Below are positions 8,899-17,885 of a stretch of 64,000 nt of DNA, piece after piece. Position 1 is the first letter of the stretch. Every line of letters starts with the position of its first letter. This DNA is from Dokdonella immobilis (GTDB lineage Bacteria; Pseudomonadota; Gammaproteobacteria; Xanthomonadales; Rhodanobacteraceae). The notes under the pieces were generated by a model that worked only from the letters and a program-made list of their open reading frames with translations, made no database searches and was not told where the DNA came from. Where the stretch lies: the NCBI RefSeq assembly GCF_900115085.1, contig NZ_FOVF01000002.1, positions 269,352 through 333,351 on the forward strand, in the 5' to 3' direction. Position numbers and translations under genes: made by a program.

Positions 8899-10043
8899 GC
8901 ATGCCAAAGGCTGCGGAACTGCGCATCCCGCTGCGCCATCTGAGCCTCGCCGCCAAGGCCTGGGGCCATGCCGACGATCCGCCGATCCTGGCCGTGCATG
9001 GCTGGCTCGACAACGCGGCCAGCTTCGATCGGCTGGCGCCCCTGTTGCCCGGACGCCGCGTGATCGCACTCGACCTGGCCGGTCATGGCCGCTCCGACCA
9101 CCGCCCATCCGGCAGCTGGTATCCGTATGTCGATTTTCTCGACGACCTCGGCGAGGTCGTGCGTGGCTTTGGCTGGCCGACGGTCGACCTGCTCGGGCAT
9201 TCGCTCGGGGCCACCCTGGTCAGCCTGTTTGCTGCTCTGTGCCCGGAAAGGGTGGGCCGCCTGCTACTGATCGAGGGTCTGGGCCCGCTGACCCTTGCCG
9301 TGGACAAGACCTTCGAGCAGTTGCGGCGATCGTTCACGGCGCGCGCGGCCTTCAAGGGCAATGGTCTTCGCGTATTTCCAGATATCGACGCGGCGATCGC
9401 GGCGCGGCGCAGTGCGGGCCAGCTCTCGGAGCACGCGGCGCGCTGTATCGTCGAGCGCGGGGTGCGGGCTGCGGGAGAAGGGGGCGTCGTCCGACCGGCA
9501 ACGATGCAGGGTGATGCGGGTGGGTCGGAGGGCGGGCCGGATGTCAGGAGCGGCGATGGGGACCGCAGCCTCGAAAGGGGCGACGCGTTTCTGCTCGGAA
9601 CGTCAGGTGGGGCGGGGCAGCGGGTGCAAGCAAGGAGCGGCGATGGGGACCGCGGCCTCGACAGGGACAATGCGTTTCTGCTCGGAACGTCAGGTGAGGC
9701 GGGGCAGCGGGTGCAAGCAGGGAGCGGCGATGGGGACCGCGGCCTCGATAGGGACAATGCGTTTCCTGGCCTCAGTTGGTCCACAGATCCGGCCTTGACC
9801 CTGCCGAGTCCGACCCGGCTGTCCGAGGAACAACTGGCGGTGATCCTGCCGAACATCTCGGCGAAAACCCTGCTCGTGCTGGCCGCGCCGGAGGCGCCCT
9901 ATCTGCCGCGATCGATCATGGACGCCCGTATCGCGCTGGTCCGCGACATCGAGGTTATCCGCATGCAGGGCACCCATCACCTGCACCTGGAAGACCCGGT
10001 TCCGGTGGCGGCGGCCATCAACCGCTTTCTCGAGTCCGGCTGA
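8895..10043 (+). CDS. Alpha/beta hydrolase with a repeat-derived in-frame insertion
   Basis: The 382-residue protein is an alpha/beta-fold hydrolase. It has the oxyanion-hole segment VHGWLDNAASFDRLAPLL, the nucleophile elbow DLLGHSLGATL (Ser nucleophile) and a C-terminal catalytic His in MQGTHHLHLEDP. Between the cap-domain sequence CIVERGVRA and GLSWSTDPALTLPSP lies a ~95-residue Gly/Asp/Arg-rich stretch (about residues 195-292) that family members lack. Most of it is a 29-residue unit repeated ~2.6 times. The gene overlaps the hemH stop (ATGA). The substrate is unknown; the insertion sits in the variable lid, so activity may survive. Confidence 0.85.
   Translation: MSMPKAAELRIPLRHLSLAAKAWGHADDPPILAVHGWLDNAASFDRLAPLLPGRRVIALDLAGHGRSDHRPSGSWYPYVDFLDDLGEVVRGFGWPTVDLLGHSLGATLVSLFAALCPERVGRLLLIEGLGPLTLAVDKTFEQLRRSFTARAAFKGNGLRVFPDIDAAIAARRSAGQLSEHAARCIVERGVRAAGEGGVVRPATMQGDAGGSEGGPDVRSGDGDRSLERGDAFLLGTSGGAGQRVQARSGDGDRGLDRDNAFLLGTSGEAGQRVQAGSGDGDRGLDRDNAFPGLSWSTDPALTLPSPTRLSEEQLAVILPNISAKTLLVLAAPEAPYLPRSIMDARIALVRDIEVIRMQGTHHLHLEDPVPVAAAINRFLESG
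9547..9768 (+). repeat. 87-bp tandem repeat inside the alpha/beta hydrolase gene
   Basis: Copies begin at 9547, 9634 and 9721 with GGAGCGGCGATGGGGACCG, exactly 87 bp apart. The third copy breaks off after about 48 bp. The unit is a multiple of three, so the reading frame stays open through all copies and encodes a 29-residue block with SGDGDR and FLLGTSG motifs. Confidence 0.9.
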
Positions 10044-10049
10044 ATCCGC

Positions 10050-10811
10050 TCACGGCGCCTGGATCAGACGACCGAGCTCGGCCTTGAGGGCCTGGCCATT
10101 CACGCGCAGCCAGTCGCGTTGTTCCTCCCAGTGCGGCTGGATCGTCTCGACCAGCGACCAGAAGCGCCGCGAATGATTGCGGATGCGCAGATGGCAGAGC
10201 TCGTGCACGACGACATACTTGAGCGCGGCCGGAGGAGCCAGGGCCAGGGCCAGGTCGAGGGTGACCCGGTCGCGTGTATCGAGGCTCCCCCAGAGGCTCT
10301 TCAGGGGCCGGATGCGCACCGCGTTCGGAGCCAGGTCGAGTTGCGGGCAGATGCGGGCCAGCCAACGCGAAACGTCGCGGCGCATCTGCGCCTCGAAAAA
10401 CGAACGCAGCAGCCCGCGCGCCGCATCGAGCGCGCGCCGGTGCGGCTCGGGCAGGGTCAGGACGAGGCGATCGGCGTTCAATTCGATGCGTGGATAGGTA
10501 CCTGCCCGCCAGACCAGGCGCGTGGTTTCACCGCGCAGCGGAATCACCGTGGTCGCGCCGGGTTCGAGGGCCGGCGGCTGGGCACCGAGCTTGAGTTCGT
10601 CGAGCTTGCGTTCGAGCCACTCGCCATGTTTGCGCAGGAAGGCGAAGACCTGGGCCGGATGGGTGCCTTCGGGATAGGTAACCCGCGCACCGCCGGAGGT
10701 CACGGTCAGTCGCAGGCGCCGTGCTCTCGGGTGGCTCCTGCGCAGCACCTTGATCTTTTCGCCGGCCAGGGTCGGCAGTTCCAGGTAACTGTTTTCCGTT
10801 TCCAGCTTCAT
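10050..10811 (-). CDS. YgjP/SprT-like zinc metallopeptidase
   Basis: The 253-residue protein belongs to the YgjP (M48/WLM-like, DUF45) family. The C-terminal half has the zinc-binding HELCHLRIRNHS motif, where HExxH plus a downstream His supply the metal ligands, and the conserved RIRPLKSLWGSLDTRDRV segment just before it. The N-terminus carries the RRSHPRARRLRLTVTSGGARVTYPEG sheet typical of the family. The ATG at 10811 gives MKLETENSYL; a longer form upstream would enter the rdgC 3' end. The biological substrate is not established for this family. Confidence 0.85.
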   Translation of the reverse strand: MKLETENSYLELPTLAGEKIKVLRRSHPRARRLRLTVTSGGARVTYPEGTHPAQVFAFLRKHGEWLERKLDELKLGAQPPALEPGATTVIPLRGETTRLVWRAGTYPRIELNADRLVLTLPEPHRRALDAARGLLRSFFEAQMRRDVSRWLARICPQLDLAPNAVRIRPLKSLWGSLDTRDRVTLDLALALAPPAALKYVVVHELCHLRIRNHSRRFWSLVETIQPHWEEQRDWLRVNGQALKAELGRLIQAP

Positions 10812-10839
10812 CGGTGTCTTCCCGCCGCTGGCAACTCCA

Positions 10840-11757
10840 TCAGTCCTTCGCGTCCGGTCGCGGCAAACCGAACCATTCATCCAGCTTTTCGAGGAGGCGC
10901 TTCGTCTCCAGGGTCATCAGGGCAAACCGGGCATCGAGCTCGGCCTGCGCCGATTCCGAGGCCTCTTCGCCGATTTCGTCGAGCACGACATCGAGGAAGC
11001 GGAATTTCCTGACGGTCAGATCCTCGCCGAGCACGAACGCCATGCGCCCGTCGAGTTCCAGTCCCAGTTGAAACACCTGTTTACCCGATTTCAGATGCTC
11101 TCGCACCTCATCGGATTCAAGGTCCTGGCGCCTGCAGCGGACCACGGCGCCCGCCTCCGCGGGATCGCGCAATTCGCATTCGTCGCCCCAGCTCAGTCCT
11201 GCAGGAAGCTTGCCAGCAACGAGCCAGTCCGTCATCAGGATTCGCGGCGATTCGGTCGGCGCCATCGGCGTGGCCGGAAACCGTCCCAGGGCCTCGCGGA
11301 CCTGGCTGACGGACTCTTCGGCGGACTTGCGGCTGGCCGTATCGATGACCATCCAGCCGGACTCCTCGGCCAGGTAGGCGAAGGTGCGCGACGGGCGCAC
11401 GAAGGCCCGCGGCAGCAGGTCGGTGACGACCTCCTCCTTGAGCCGCTTGCGCTCCCGTGCGCCGATCCGACGCCCCTCCTTCGCATTGATCGCCGAGATC
11501 TTCTCGGCCAGGGCCTCGGCAATCACCGAGGCGGGCAGCAGCTTGTCCTCGCTGCCGATCGCGATCAGCGCGAACTTGCCGGAGCGGTGCACGAGTTCCT
11601 CCGACTCGCGACCGTACGGGGACACGAAGCCCCGCGTCGCCAGTTCGATCGGCCCGCAGGGGCGCAGGCGGTGATCGGCGAGACGGGTTTCCAGTTCGGA
11701 CAAGGACTTGCTGGTGCTTTTCGGGAATCGGAACAGGGTCAGGTTACGGAAGAACAT
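10840..11757 (-). CDS. rdgC: Recombination-associated protein RdgC
   Basis: The 305-residue protein is RdgC, a dimeric ring that encircles DNA non-specifically and moderates RecA and replication-restart recombination. MFFRNLTLFRF at the start and GFVSPYGRESEELVHRSGKFALIAIGSEDKLLPASVI are clear family sequence, and the length is as expected. It ends 29 bp before the YgjP-like start, so both may share a transcript. It sits about 80 bp downstream of ttcA on the same strand. Confidence 0.95.
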   Translation of the reverse strand: MFFRNLTLFRFPKSTSKSLSELETRLADHRLRPCGPIELATRGFVSPYGRESEELVHRSGKFALIAIGSEDKLLPASVIAEALAEKISAINAKEGRRIGARERKRLKEEVVTDLLPRAFVRPSRTFAYLAEESGWMVIDTASRKSAEESVSQVREALGRFPATPMAPTESPRILMTDWLVAGKLPAGLSWGDECELRDPAEAGAVVRCRRQDLESDEVREHLKSGKQVFQLGLELDGRMAFVLGEDLTVRKFRFLDVVLDEIGEEASESAQAELDARFALMTLETKRLLEKLDEWFGLPRPDAKD

Positions 11758-11838
11758 GGGCGGTTGCGGGTTCCATTGGAGGTGCAGGGACGCGATCCTG
11801 GCGATGCCGGGAATCAGGCGCTGAGATTGCGGGGGTTA

Positions 11839-12690
11839 TCAGGGTCGGTCTGCCGCGATGGCCTCGGAGCCGATCTGCTCAGGATACCGCTGGGCGGCGT
11901 CCGTTCCGAGCGCGCCGAAGTCGAACAGTCGCGGATCGGCCAGTTGCGAGGGGTCGACCCGGGTCAGGGCCCGAAAGATCGCTTCGCTGCGGCCAGGGGT
12001 CTCGCGCTCCCAGGCGGCCAGCATCGCCTTGACTGCCTTGCGCTGCAGGGTGTCCTGGGAACCACAGAGGTTGCACGGCAGGATCGGGAAGCCACGCAGG
12101 TCGGAATAGGCGGCGATGTCGGCTTCGCTGCAATAGGCCAGCGGGCGGATCACCACATTGCGACCGTCGTCGGACCGCAGTTTCGGCGGCATGGCCTTGA
12201 GCCGGGCCTGATGGAACAGGTTGAGGAACAGGGTTTCAACGATGTCGTCGCGGTGGTGGCCGAGGGCGATGCGGTTGAAGCCATTGTTCGCGGCGAACTC
12301 ATAGAGCGCGCCGCGGCGCAGTCGCGAACATAGGCTGCACAGGGTCCTGCCTTCGGGAATGACGCGCCTGACGACGCTGTAGGTGTCCTGTTCGAGGATG
12401 TGGAACGGAATGCCTGCGCGGCGCAATGCGTCTGGCAGCAGGCGGGCGTCGTAGCCGGGTTGCTTCTGGTCCAGGTGCACGGCGAGCAACTCGAACCTTA
12501 CCGGTGCCCGCGATTGCAGGTCGCGGAGGATGTCGAGCAGGGTCCAGGAATCCTTGCCGCCGGACAGGCAGACCATGACCCGGTCGCCGTCGCCGATCAT
12601 GCGGTAATCGGCAATCGCCTGGCCGACCTGATGGCGCAGGCGACGGTTCAGCGAAGTGCTCGGGTCGTTTCCGGCAATATCCATGGTCAT
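11839..12690 (-). CDS. ttcA: tRNA 2-thiocytidine(32) synthetase TtcA
   Basis: The 283-residue enzyme thiolates cytidine 32 in certain tRNAs, using ATP and an Fe-S cluster. The PP-loop SGGKDS lies at residues 43-48, followed by the [10 protein letters not shown] and CNLCG cysteine pairs that hold the 4Fe-4S cluster, and the [16 protein letters not shown] motif. The ATG at 12690 (MTMDIAGND) is chosen because the longer frame contains no family sequence. It is the first gene of a ttcA-rdgC-ygjP-like block and diverges from the small YdcH-like gene. Confidence 0.94.
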   Translation of the reverse strand: MTMDIAGNDPSTSLNRRLRHQVGQAIADYRMIGDGDRVMVCLSGGKDSWTLLDILRDLQSRAPVRFELLAVHLDQKQPGYDARLLPDALRRAGIPFHILEQDTYSVVRRVIPEGRTLCSLCSRLRRGALYEFAANNGFNRIALGHHRDDIVETLFLNLFHQARLKAMPPKLRSDDGRNVVIRPLAYCSEADIAAYSDLRGFPILPCNLCGSQDTLQRKAVKAMLAAWERETPGRSEAIFRALTRVDPSQLADPRLFDFGALGTDAAQRYPEQIGSEAIAADRP

Positions 12691-12845
12691 CGGTGCGCGA
12701 GTTTCCTGATGGTCGCAGGGAACCGCCAGGGGACGCATGCGCGAGCGCCTTCGGCGGCGTTAGACTGGGCCCCTCGCAAATGCCGGCCGATCTCGCGTGC
12801 CCGGCATGCCCTGCGTGTCCCCCGTGGGTGGAGGCTAGCGGACCG

Positions 12846-13052
12846 ATGAATCCCGAAGACCCGGTGGCCACCGTGCGCCGCCTCACGGCGCTGAAAACAG
12901 AGCATCGCGAACTCGACGCGATGATCGCGCGGCTCGTGGTCGACCCGGGCAACGACGAACTCGAACTGAAGCGGTTGAAGAAGCGCAAGCTGCATCTGAA
13001 GGACTCGATCGCCTTGCTGGAAAGCCAGTTGATTCCCGATCTGGACGCCTGA
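12846..13052 (+). CDS. YdcH-like DUF465 small coiled-coil protein
   Basis: This 68-residue protein is predicted to form one helical hairpin. ALKTEHRELDAMIARL pairs with ELELKRLKKRKLHLKDSIALLESQL, which is the DUF465/YdcH pattern (H-x-x-L-D at the front, LKKxKLxLKDxI at the back). No molecular function is established for the family. The ATG at 12846 follows GGAGGCTAGCGGACCG, giving a strong ribosome-binding site. It converges on plsB. Confidence 0.82.
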   Translation: MNPEDPVATVRRLTALKTEHRELDAMIARLVVDPGNDELELKRLKKRKLHLKDSIALLESQLIPDLDA

Positions 13053-13089
13053 CCGGGTCAGGCGCAGGTCGACCCTGTCGCGACGCGGA

Positions 13090-15636
13090 TCAGGCCGCCT
13101 CGTCGTTGCGCCTGGCATCGCCGTCGCCGCCCGCCATCGGCAGTTCGGCAGTCAGCTTGAGGATGCCATGACGGATGTCCCGGCTCAGGATGACTTTCGA
13201 CTCCTTGACCAGGTCCTCGAGTCCGTCATCGAAATCGAGCTTGTTGTTCTCGTCGGCCCAGATCACGCGGCGTTCGCGCAGTTTCTGGATGAATCCGCGA
13301 AACAGCGAACGATCGAAGAATTCCGGCGCGTTCAGCTGGTGCAACAACGACAGGCGCTGCGCGGTCAGCGAACACAGGTTCTCCAGTTCGGCCGCCGACA
13401 GCGTATGACGGCCGTTGCTGACCAGCAGGGCCAGGGTGATGTAGTAGCGTTCGACGGCCTGCAGCAGGCTGTGCGACATCACGCGAAGCTGGAAGGCGCT
13501 GTCGCTTTGCCCTGGCGCCCGCTCGATGACGCGCCCGTCGGCGTCCGTTTCGAGCAGGCCTCGCTTGACGAAGAAATCCAGGGTGACCTGCAGGCGTTCG
13601 CGGAATTCGTCCTCGCTCCAGGGCAGGAACAGCTCGGCGCGGATGAACGGATAGACCAGGCGCCCGATGCGCAGCAGGGTGGCCCGGCTCATGCGCCGGT
13701 TGTTGAGGAAGCAGCAGGCGATCCAGGCCGCGGCGACGAACACATGCTGCACGTTGTTGCGGAAGTACGAGAGCAGGACCGAGTTGTCGCCCTCGACCAC
13801 GAGCACGTCGCCGAGCGGGTGCTCGACGCGCCGGATCCATTGCATCGATTCGCCGTAGGCAATGATCTGGGCCGGATTCTTGTCGGTGATCGTCATGCGG
13901 TCGCCGAACGGCAGGGCGACCAGCAGGTCCTTGCACAGGCCGATCTGGGCGAGCAGGTCGGCCTCGGCCATGGCGTGCTTGGGCATGGCCAGCAGGGCCA
14001 GGGCGAGCAGGTTGATCGGATTGACGTCGACGGCGCGGTTGATGTTCGACTGGATGCGCTCGGCCAGCGTATCGACCGCGGCGGGCAGCCATTCGGGTTT
14101 GGCCTCCGGTACGCCGGTGGATGCCCGCCAGGCCGGTGCGACCTCGTCGAGCAGGGGTGCCAGTTCGATCGGCTCGCCGAAATTGATCGTGACCTTGCCG
14201 TAGTGCTGGCGCAGTACGCGGAACGCGCGCAGCAGGCCGAGCAGCGATTCCTTTTCCTTCGGTTTGCCGGAAAGCTCGCCGATGTAGGATTTGCCCTCCA
14301 TCAGTTTCTCGTAGCCGAAATAGACCGGCTGGAACATCACCGGCCGGCGCGATTCGCGCAGGAAGCTGCGCAGGGTCATGGCGAGCATGCCGCTGCGCGG
14401 GGTCAGCAGCCGTCCGGTGCGCGAACGGCCGCCCTCGATGAAATATTCCAGGGCCACGCCGCGGGCGAACAGCTGGCTGACGTATTCGGTGAACACCGCC
14501 GAGTACAGGGCGTTGGACTTGAAGCTGCGGCGCAGGAAGAACGCGCCGCCGCGGCGCAGGATCGAACCGAGGCCGGGCAGGTTGAGGTTGACGCCAGCGG
14601 CGATATGCGGCGGCACGAGCCCGTTCTGGTACAGCGTATAGCTGAGCAGCAGGTAGTCGACGTGACTGCGATGGCAGGGCACATAGATGACTTCGTGCCC
14701 GGGGGCCACCGCCCGCAGCTTGTCGAAGTGGTGCATGACGACGCCGTCGTAGAGCTTGTTCCACAGCGCGATCAACATGAACGAAATCGAGCGCACCACC
14801 GTGTGCGAGTAGTCGGCGGCGATCTCCAGGGCGTAGCCGCGTGCGCGGCGCCGCGCCTGCTCCTCGCGGATGTTTTCCTTGGTCGCCACGGCAGCGATGG
14901 TCTGGCGCACCGAATCGGCGTCGACGACGGCATCGACCACGGTCCGCCGGTGCGACAGGTCGGCGCCGATGATCGTGGTCCGGGTCAGGCGGAAATGCAC
15001 GCGCAGGACGCGGGATAGCTTGCGCACGCTGCGTTCGAGCGCGACCTCGCCCTGTTCGTCGAGGGTCTGGCGCAGCGAAACCGGCGCCGAGAACTGCACG
15101 ATGGTGTCGCGACCGTTGAGCAGGATGGCCAGCAGGCGGCGGAAGCGGCCGACCACGACCCAGTTCTCGGCGAACAGCACGCGGAACCAGCCTGACTGGC
15201 GGTCAGGTGCGCGGCCGACGAAGATCGAAACGGGCACCAGGCGGATGTCGTCCTGGCGGTTCCCGCTGATCAGTTCGGCCAGCTGGCTCAGCGTTTCCGA
15301 GCGCGAGGGATGCGGACGCGAGCGGAACAGGCTCGGCCGCGGGGTCAGCGCGATGATTGCTCGGGTGCGCTTGATCGGCAGCCTGGCGGCAGCCTCGTAG
15401 GGTGAAGGCAGGTCGGCCTCGCGGCAGGCCTGTTCGAGGATCAGCGTATCCGACAGGCCGTAGCGTTCGACCACGTAGACCGTGGGAACGCCATCATCGG
15501 GCAGCAGTTCCTGCGGATTCTTCGGTTCACGGCGGATGCGGATCCATGGGCGCAGGAGCGCACCGAGCAGGTTCAGCCAGGCCGGCCCGCGGACCAGGGG
15601 ATCGGAAGTACGATGGAGAGGCAGTTGCTGTTGCAT
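13090..15636 (-). CDS. plsB: Glycerol-3-phosphate 1-O-acyltransferase PlsB
   Basis: The 848-residue membrane-associated enzyme transfers acyl groups to the sn-1 position of glycerol-3-phosphate, the first step of phospholipid synthesis. Acyltransferase motif I, HRSHVDYLLL (HX4D), lies near residues 320-330. It is followed by GAFFLRRSF (motif II), FIEGGRSRTGRLLTPRSGML (motif III) and VMFQPVYFGYEKL (motif IV). The length matches the gammaproteobacterial family. The start MQQQLPLHRT at 15636 leaves ~50 bp to the lipoprotein gene upstream on the same strand. Confidence 0.95.
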   Translation of the reverse strand: MQQQLPLHRTSDPLVRGPAWLNLLGALLRPWIRIRREPKNPQELLPDDGVPTVYVVERYGLSDTLILEQACREADLPSPYEAAARLPIKRTRAIIALTPRPSLFRSRPHPSRSETLSQLAELISGNRQDDIRLVPVSIFVGRAPDRQSGWFRVLFAENWVVVGRFRRLLAILLNGRDTIVQFSAPVSLRQTLDEQGEVALERSVRKLSRVLRVHFRLTRTTIIGADLSHRRTVVDAVVDADSVRQTIAAVATKENIREEQARRRARGYALEIAADYSHTVVRSISFMLIALWNKLYDGVVMHHFDKLRAVAPGHEVIYVPCHRSHVDYLLLSYTLYQNGLVPPHIAAGVNLNLPGLGSILRRGGAFFLRRSFKSNALYSAVFTEYVSQLFARGVALEYFIEGGRSRTGRLLTPRSGMLAMTLRSFLRESRRPVMFQPVYFGYEKLMEGKSYIGELSGKPKEKESLLGLLRAFRVLRQHYGKVTINFGEPIELAPLLDEVAPAWRASTGVPEAKPEWLPAAVDTLAERIQSNINRAVDVNPINLLALALLAMPKHAMAEADLLAQIGLCKDLLVALPFGDRMTITDKNPAQIIAYGESMQWIRRVEHPLGDVLVVEGDNSVLLSYFRNNVQHVFVAAAWIACCFLNNRRMSRATLLRIGRLVYPFIRAELFLPWSEDEFRERLQVTLDFFVKRGLLETDADGRVIERAPGQSDSAFQLRVMSHSLLQAVERYYITLALLVSNGRHTLSAAELENLCSLTAQRLSLLHQLNAPEFFDRSLFRGFIQKLRERRVIWADENNKLDFDDGLEDLVKESKVILSRDIRHGILKLTAELPMAGGDGDARRNDEAA

Positions 15637-15686
15637 GGCGGTTCGTTGCCCGCACTCCGGCGTGCGCCGGCGCAGGGCCCGATCGA

Positions 15687-16583
15687 TCAGCCACCGCTGG
15701 CGGCCGGGGCGAGAGCGGCCTGGCCGCTGTCGCGCTCCCTGAGCTTGTCGATGGTATCCCTGGCAAACCAGCGATCGTCGATCCTGACCATCTCGGAACG
15801 GGTTTCCAGCGGCGTGCCGAGCAGGGTATAGGAGATCTTCACCGCGGCCTTGTCGCCCTCATTGGAGACCAGTTCGGTATTGACCGAATCGAGCGTCTGG
15901 TCGACCGAGAAGTCATACACCTCAAGCACCTTCTTGAGGCCGTTGAAGGCGATCTTCATCTTCGGCGCGGATTGGTCGAAATCCAGCGCGCGGGCCTGGT
16001 CGAGGGTCTTCAGGTCGAGTTGCCGCGCGGTCTCGCTGATGATGGCGAGTGCCTTCTTGACCCGCTCGGGGTCGGTGAAGCGGGTCTTTTCGACCCACTG
16101 GGCGAGCGCTTCGATCACGCTGTTGGCCTGTTCCTTTTCGCTCGCGGTCAATTCCTGGCTTTGCTGGACCAGTCCGCGCAGATAGCCGCGACCCATCGAG
16201 ACGATGGTCGGCATCTGTTTCTGGTACTGCGCATCGAATTGGCGGATATCGGGCTCGATTTCGGCGTAGATCGTGTCGACGGCGTCTGGCGCGGTCAGCT
16301 TGGCCATCATCTCGGCGAACTTCTGGCGCTGCTCCTCGCTCGGCGTGTCCTCGTTCTTGCGCTCGCTCCATTCGGCCTTGACCCGGGCAAACTCGGCGGG
16401 CGGCAGCATGTGCTCGATGAGGCCGGCGATGTCGCCGCTGCGGGTCAGCTCGATCGAGCGCTGCACCGTTTGCTGCGGACCGGCATTGGCGCCCGCCGTG
16501 TCCGAGCCGCTGTCGCGATTGCAGCCGGCGACGACGAAGGCAAGCATGGCCAGGAGGGAGACGCGGGCAAGGAACTTCGACAT
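15687..16583 (-). CDS. Lipoprotein of unknown function
   Basis: The 298-residue protein starts with a lipoprotein signal (LLAMLAFVVAGC, lipobox V-A-G-C), so it is lipid-anchored, with a mostly helical acidic body. The C-terminal third, KISYTLLGTPLETRSEMVRIDDRWFARD, reads like a nuclear-transport-factor-2 (DUF3828-type) or similar alpha+beta ending. I do not recognise the family. The ATG at 16583 puts the lipobox at the expected distance; the longer frame upstream runs through a terminator hairpin and is not credible. It precedes plsB and could be co-transcribed with it. Confidence 0.7.
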   Translation of the reverse strand: MSKFLARVSLLAMLAFVVAGCNRDSGSDTAGANAGPQQTVQRSIELTRSGDIAGLIEHMLPPAEFARVKAEWSERKNEDTPSEEQRQKFAEMMAKLTAPDAVDTIYAEIEPDIRQFDAQYQKQMPTIVSMGRGYLRGLVQQSQELTASEKEQANSVIEALAQWVEKTRFTDPERVKKALAIISETARQLDLKTLDQARALDFDQSAPKMKIAFNGLKKVLEVYDFSVDQTLDSVNTELVSNEGDKAAVKISYTLLGTPLETRSEMVRIDDRWFARDTIDKLRERDSGQAALAPAASGG

Positions 16584-16636
16584 GGAAAATCCGCACTGGA
16601 AGTGAGGCGCGCACTCTACCAGTCCGATAACCCGCG

Positions 16637-16673
16637 CAAAAGAAAACCCGGAGGACTGATGTCTTCCGGGTTC
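16637..16673 (-). terminator. Rho-independent terminator after the e(P4)-type phosphatase gene
   Basis: On the minus strand an AACCCGGA/TCCGGGTT stem with a short loop is followed by TTCTTTTG. It lies ~180 bp after the phosphatase stop and just before the lipoprotein start, so it separates the two minus-strand units. Confidence 0.65.
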
Positions 16674-16854
16674 AATCCGGCAACGCCGGAGGGGGAATCG
16701 ATTCTTCGTTCTTTGCGGTGGTATCCAGGGTCCAGCGCTGCAGGCGCCGATGAAGTTGTTGGCCACATGTTACGGCGCCGTTATTCCTAATGCAATACCT
16801 TAACTTACCAAAGGTAAGACATTGATTTGTAATAAGTAATCCTCGACTCATTCC

Positions 16855-17757
16855 TCATTCAAGGCGCAGCGACTCGATCTTGGCCCGACGACGCATCCCG
16901 GCCGGCTGGCTCCAGTCGTTGTTGAAGAGAGCCGGCTCCCACGAGCCATAGGTTGGATTCGGCAGGACGAACCAGCGTTCGCCGATCCAGTCGAGGTACG
17001 GTGCCACGGCCTGTTGGCGACCTGCCGGGGTGTTGGCGAGGACATCGACGAGGTCACCGATCTGGTCGCCGATCTGCAGGAGGACGCGGTAGTTGCGTGA
17101 AATCAGCTCGCGTCGGCAGCCTTTTTCGCTGCCATTCTGTTCGCAGCCCGAAACGACCGTGCCGAGACCGAGGAAAACCTGCTCGCCCTCGGCAATGGGA
17201 AAGTCACGCTTGCGCAGGTTGTCGAGGGTGGCTTCGGCCAGGTCGCTGGCCCGGTTGGAGAGGTAGAAAACGGTCACGCCGCGCTCGGCCGCCAGGCGTG
17301 CGAATTCGGCCGCGCCCGGCACGGCTCGGGCCTTTTCCTCGCGGCACCATTGCGACCAGGTGAATTCGTCGTAGGACGCGCCGTTCGCGATCAATTGGGC
17401 CTGGTAGGGCGAATTGTCGAGCGCGGTCTCGTCGACGTCGAGGATGACGGCGGTCTTCGAAGGGTCCACGACCGGGGTCTTGCGCTCGCCGTTGGCCAGC
17501 GCTTCCCAGGTCGGGTCGGCAAGCGCACGATCCAGCTGCAAGGCGGCCGCATGGTAGGTCTGGCGATAGATCAGATCGCGCTCGATGGCGGTCTGGGTCC
17601 AGGCCACGGCGTTGAGATTGTCGTCCGCGGCGGGTAGTTCGGCCGCGGCCGGTGCGGCTGGCTCGACCGTCGCAACCGGCGACGCCGGGCGTGTGTTCGA
17701 CAGGCAGCCGGCGAGCAACAGCGACAGCGGAAGGGCGATCAGGATGGGTTTGCGCAT
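16855..17757 (-). CDS. Class C acid phosphatase / 5'-nucleotidase, lipoprotein e(P4) family
   Basis: The 300-residue HAD-superfamily phosphatase has a lipoprotein signal (LLLAGC). It carries the DDDD-type motifs: AVILDVDETALDNSPYQ (nucleophile Asp and second Asp), VFYLSNRASDLAEATLDNLRKR, and IGDQIGDLVD (third pair). The Haemophilus e(P4) homologue is an outer-membrane lipoprotein that dephosphorylates nucleotides such as NMN for uptake. The sequence GSWEPALFNNDW near the end fits the family. Substrate here is inferred by family only. Confidence 0.87.
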   Translation of the reverse strand: MRKPILIALPLSLLLAGCLSNTRPASPVATVEPAAPAAAELPAADDNLNAVAWTQTAIERDLIYRQTYHAAALQLDRALADPTWEALANGERKTPVVDPSKTAVILDVDETALDNSPYQAQLIANGASYDEFTWSQWCREEKARAVPGAAEFARLAAERGVTVFYLSNRASDLAEATLDNLRKRDFPIAEGEQVFLGLGTVVSGCEQNGSEKGCRRELISRNYRVLLQIGDQIGDLVDVLANTPAGRQQAVAPYLDWIGERWFVLPNPTYGSWEPALFNNDWSQPAGMRRRAKIESLRLE

Positions 17758-17885
17758 GCAGGAGACTCCGCGGATTCTTCATTGAACCAGTTTCGCCGGA
17801 GTCTACGACATGCGCGTGACTTTCCGGGCTGGCATTGCGTCGCGCCTGCTGACAGACTGCGGCCGTCATTCGACCCGCGTCCTCC

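Noticed and set aside
9547..9768. CRISPR array
   Set aside because: Repeats are contiguous 87-bp units without spacers and lie in a coding frame.
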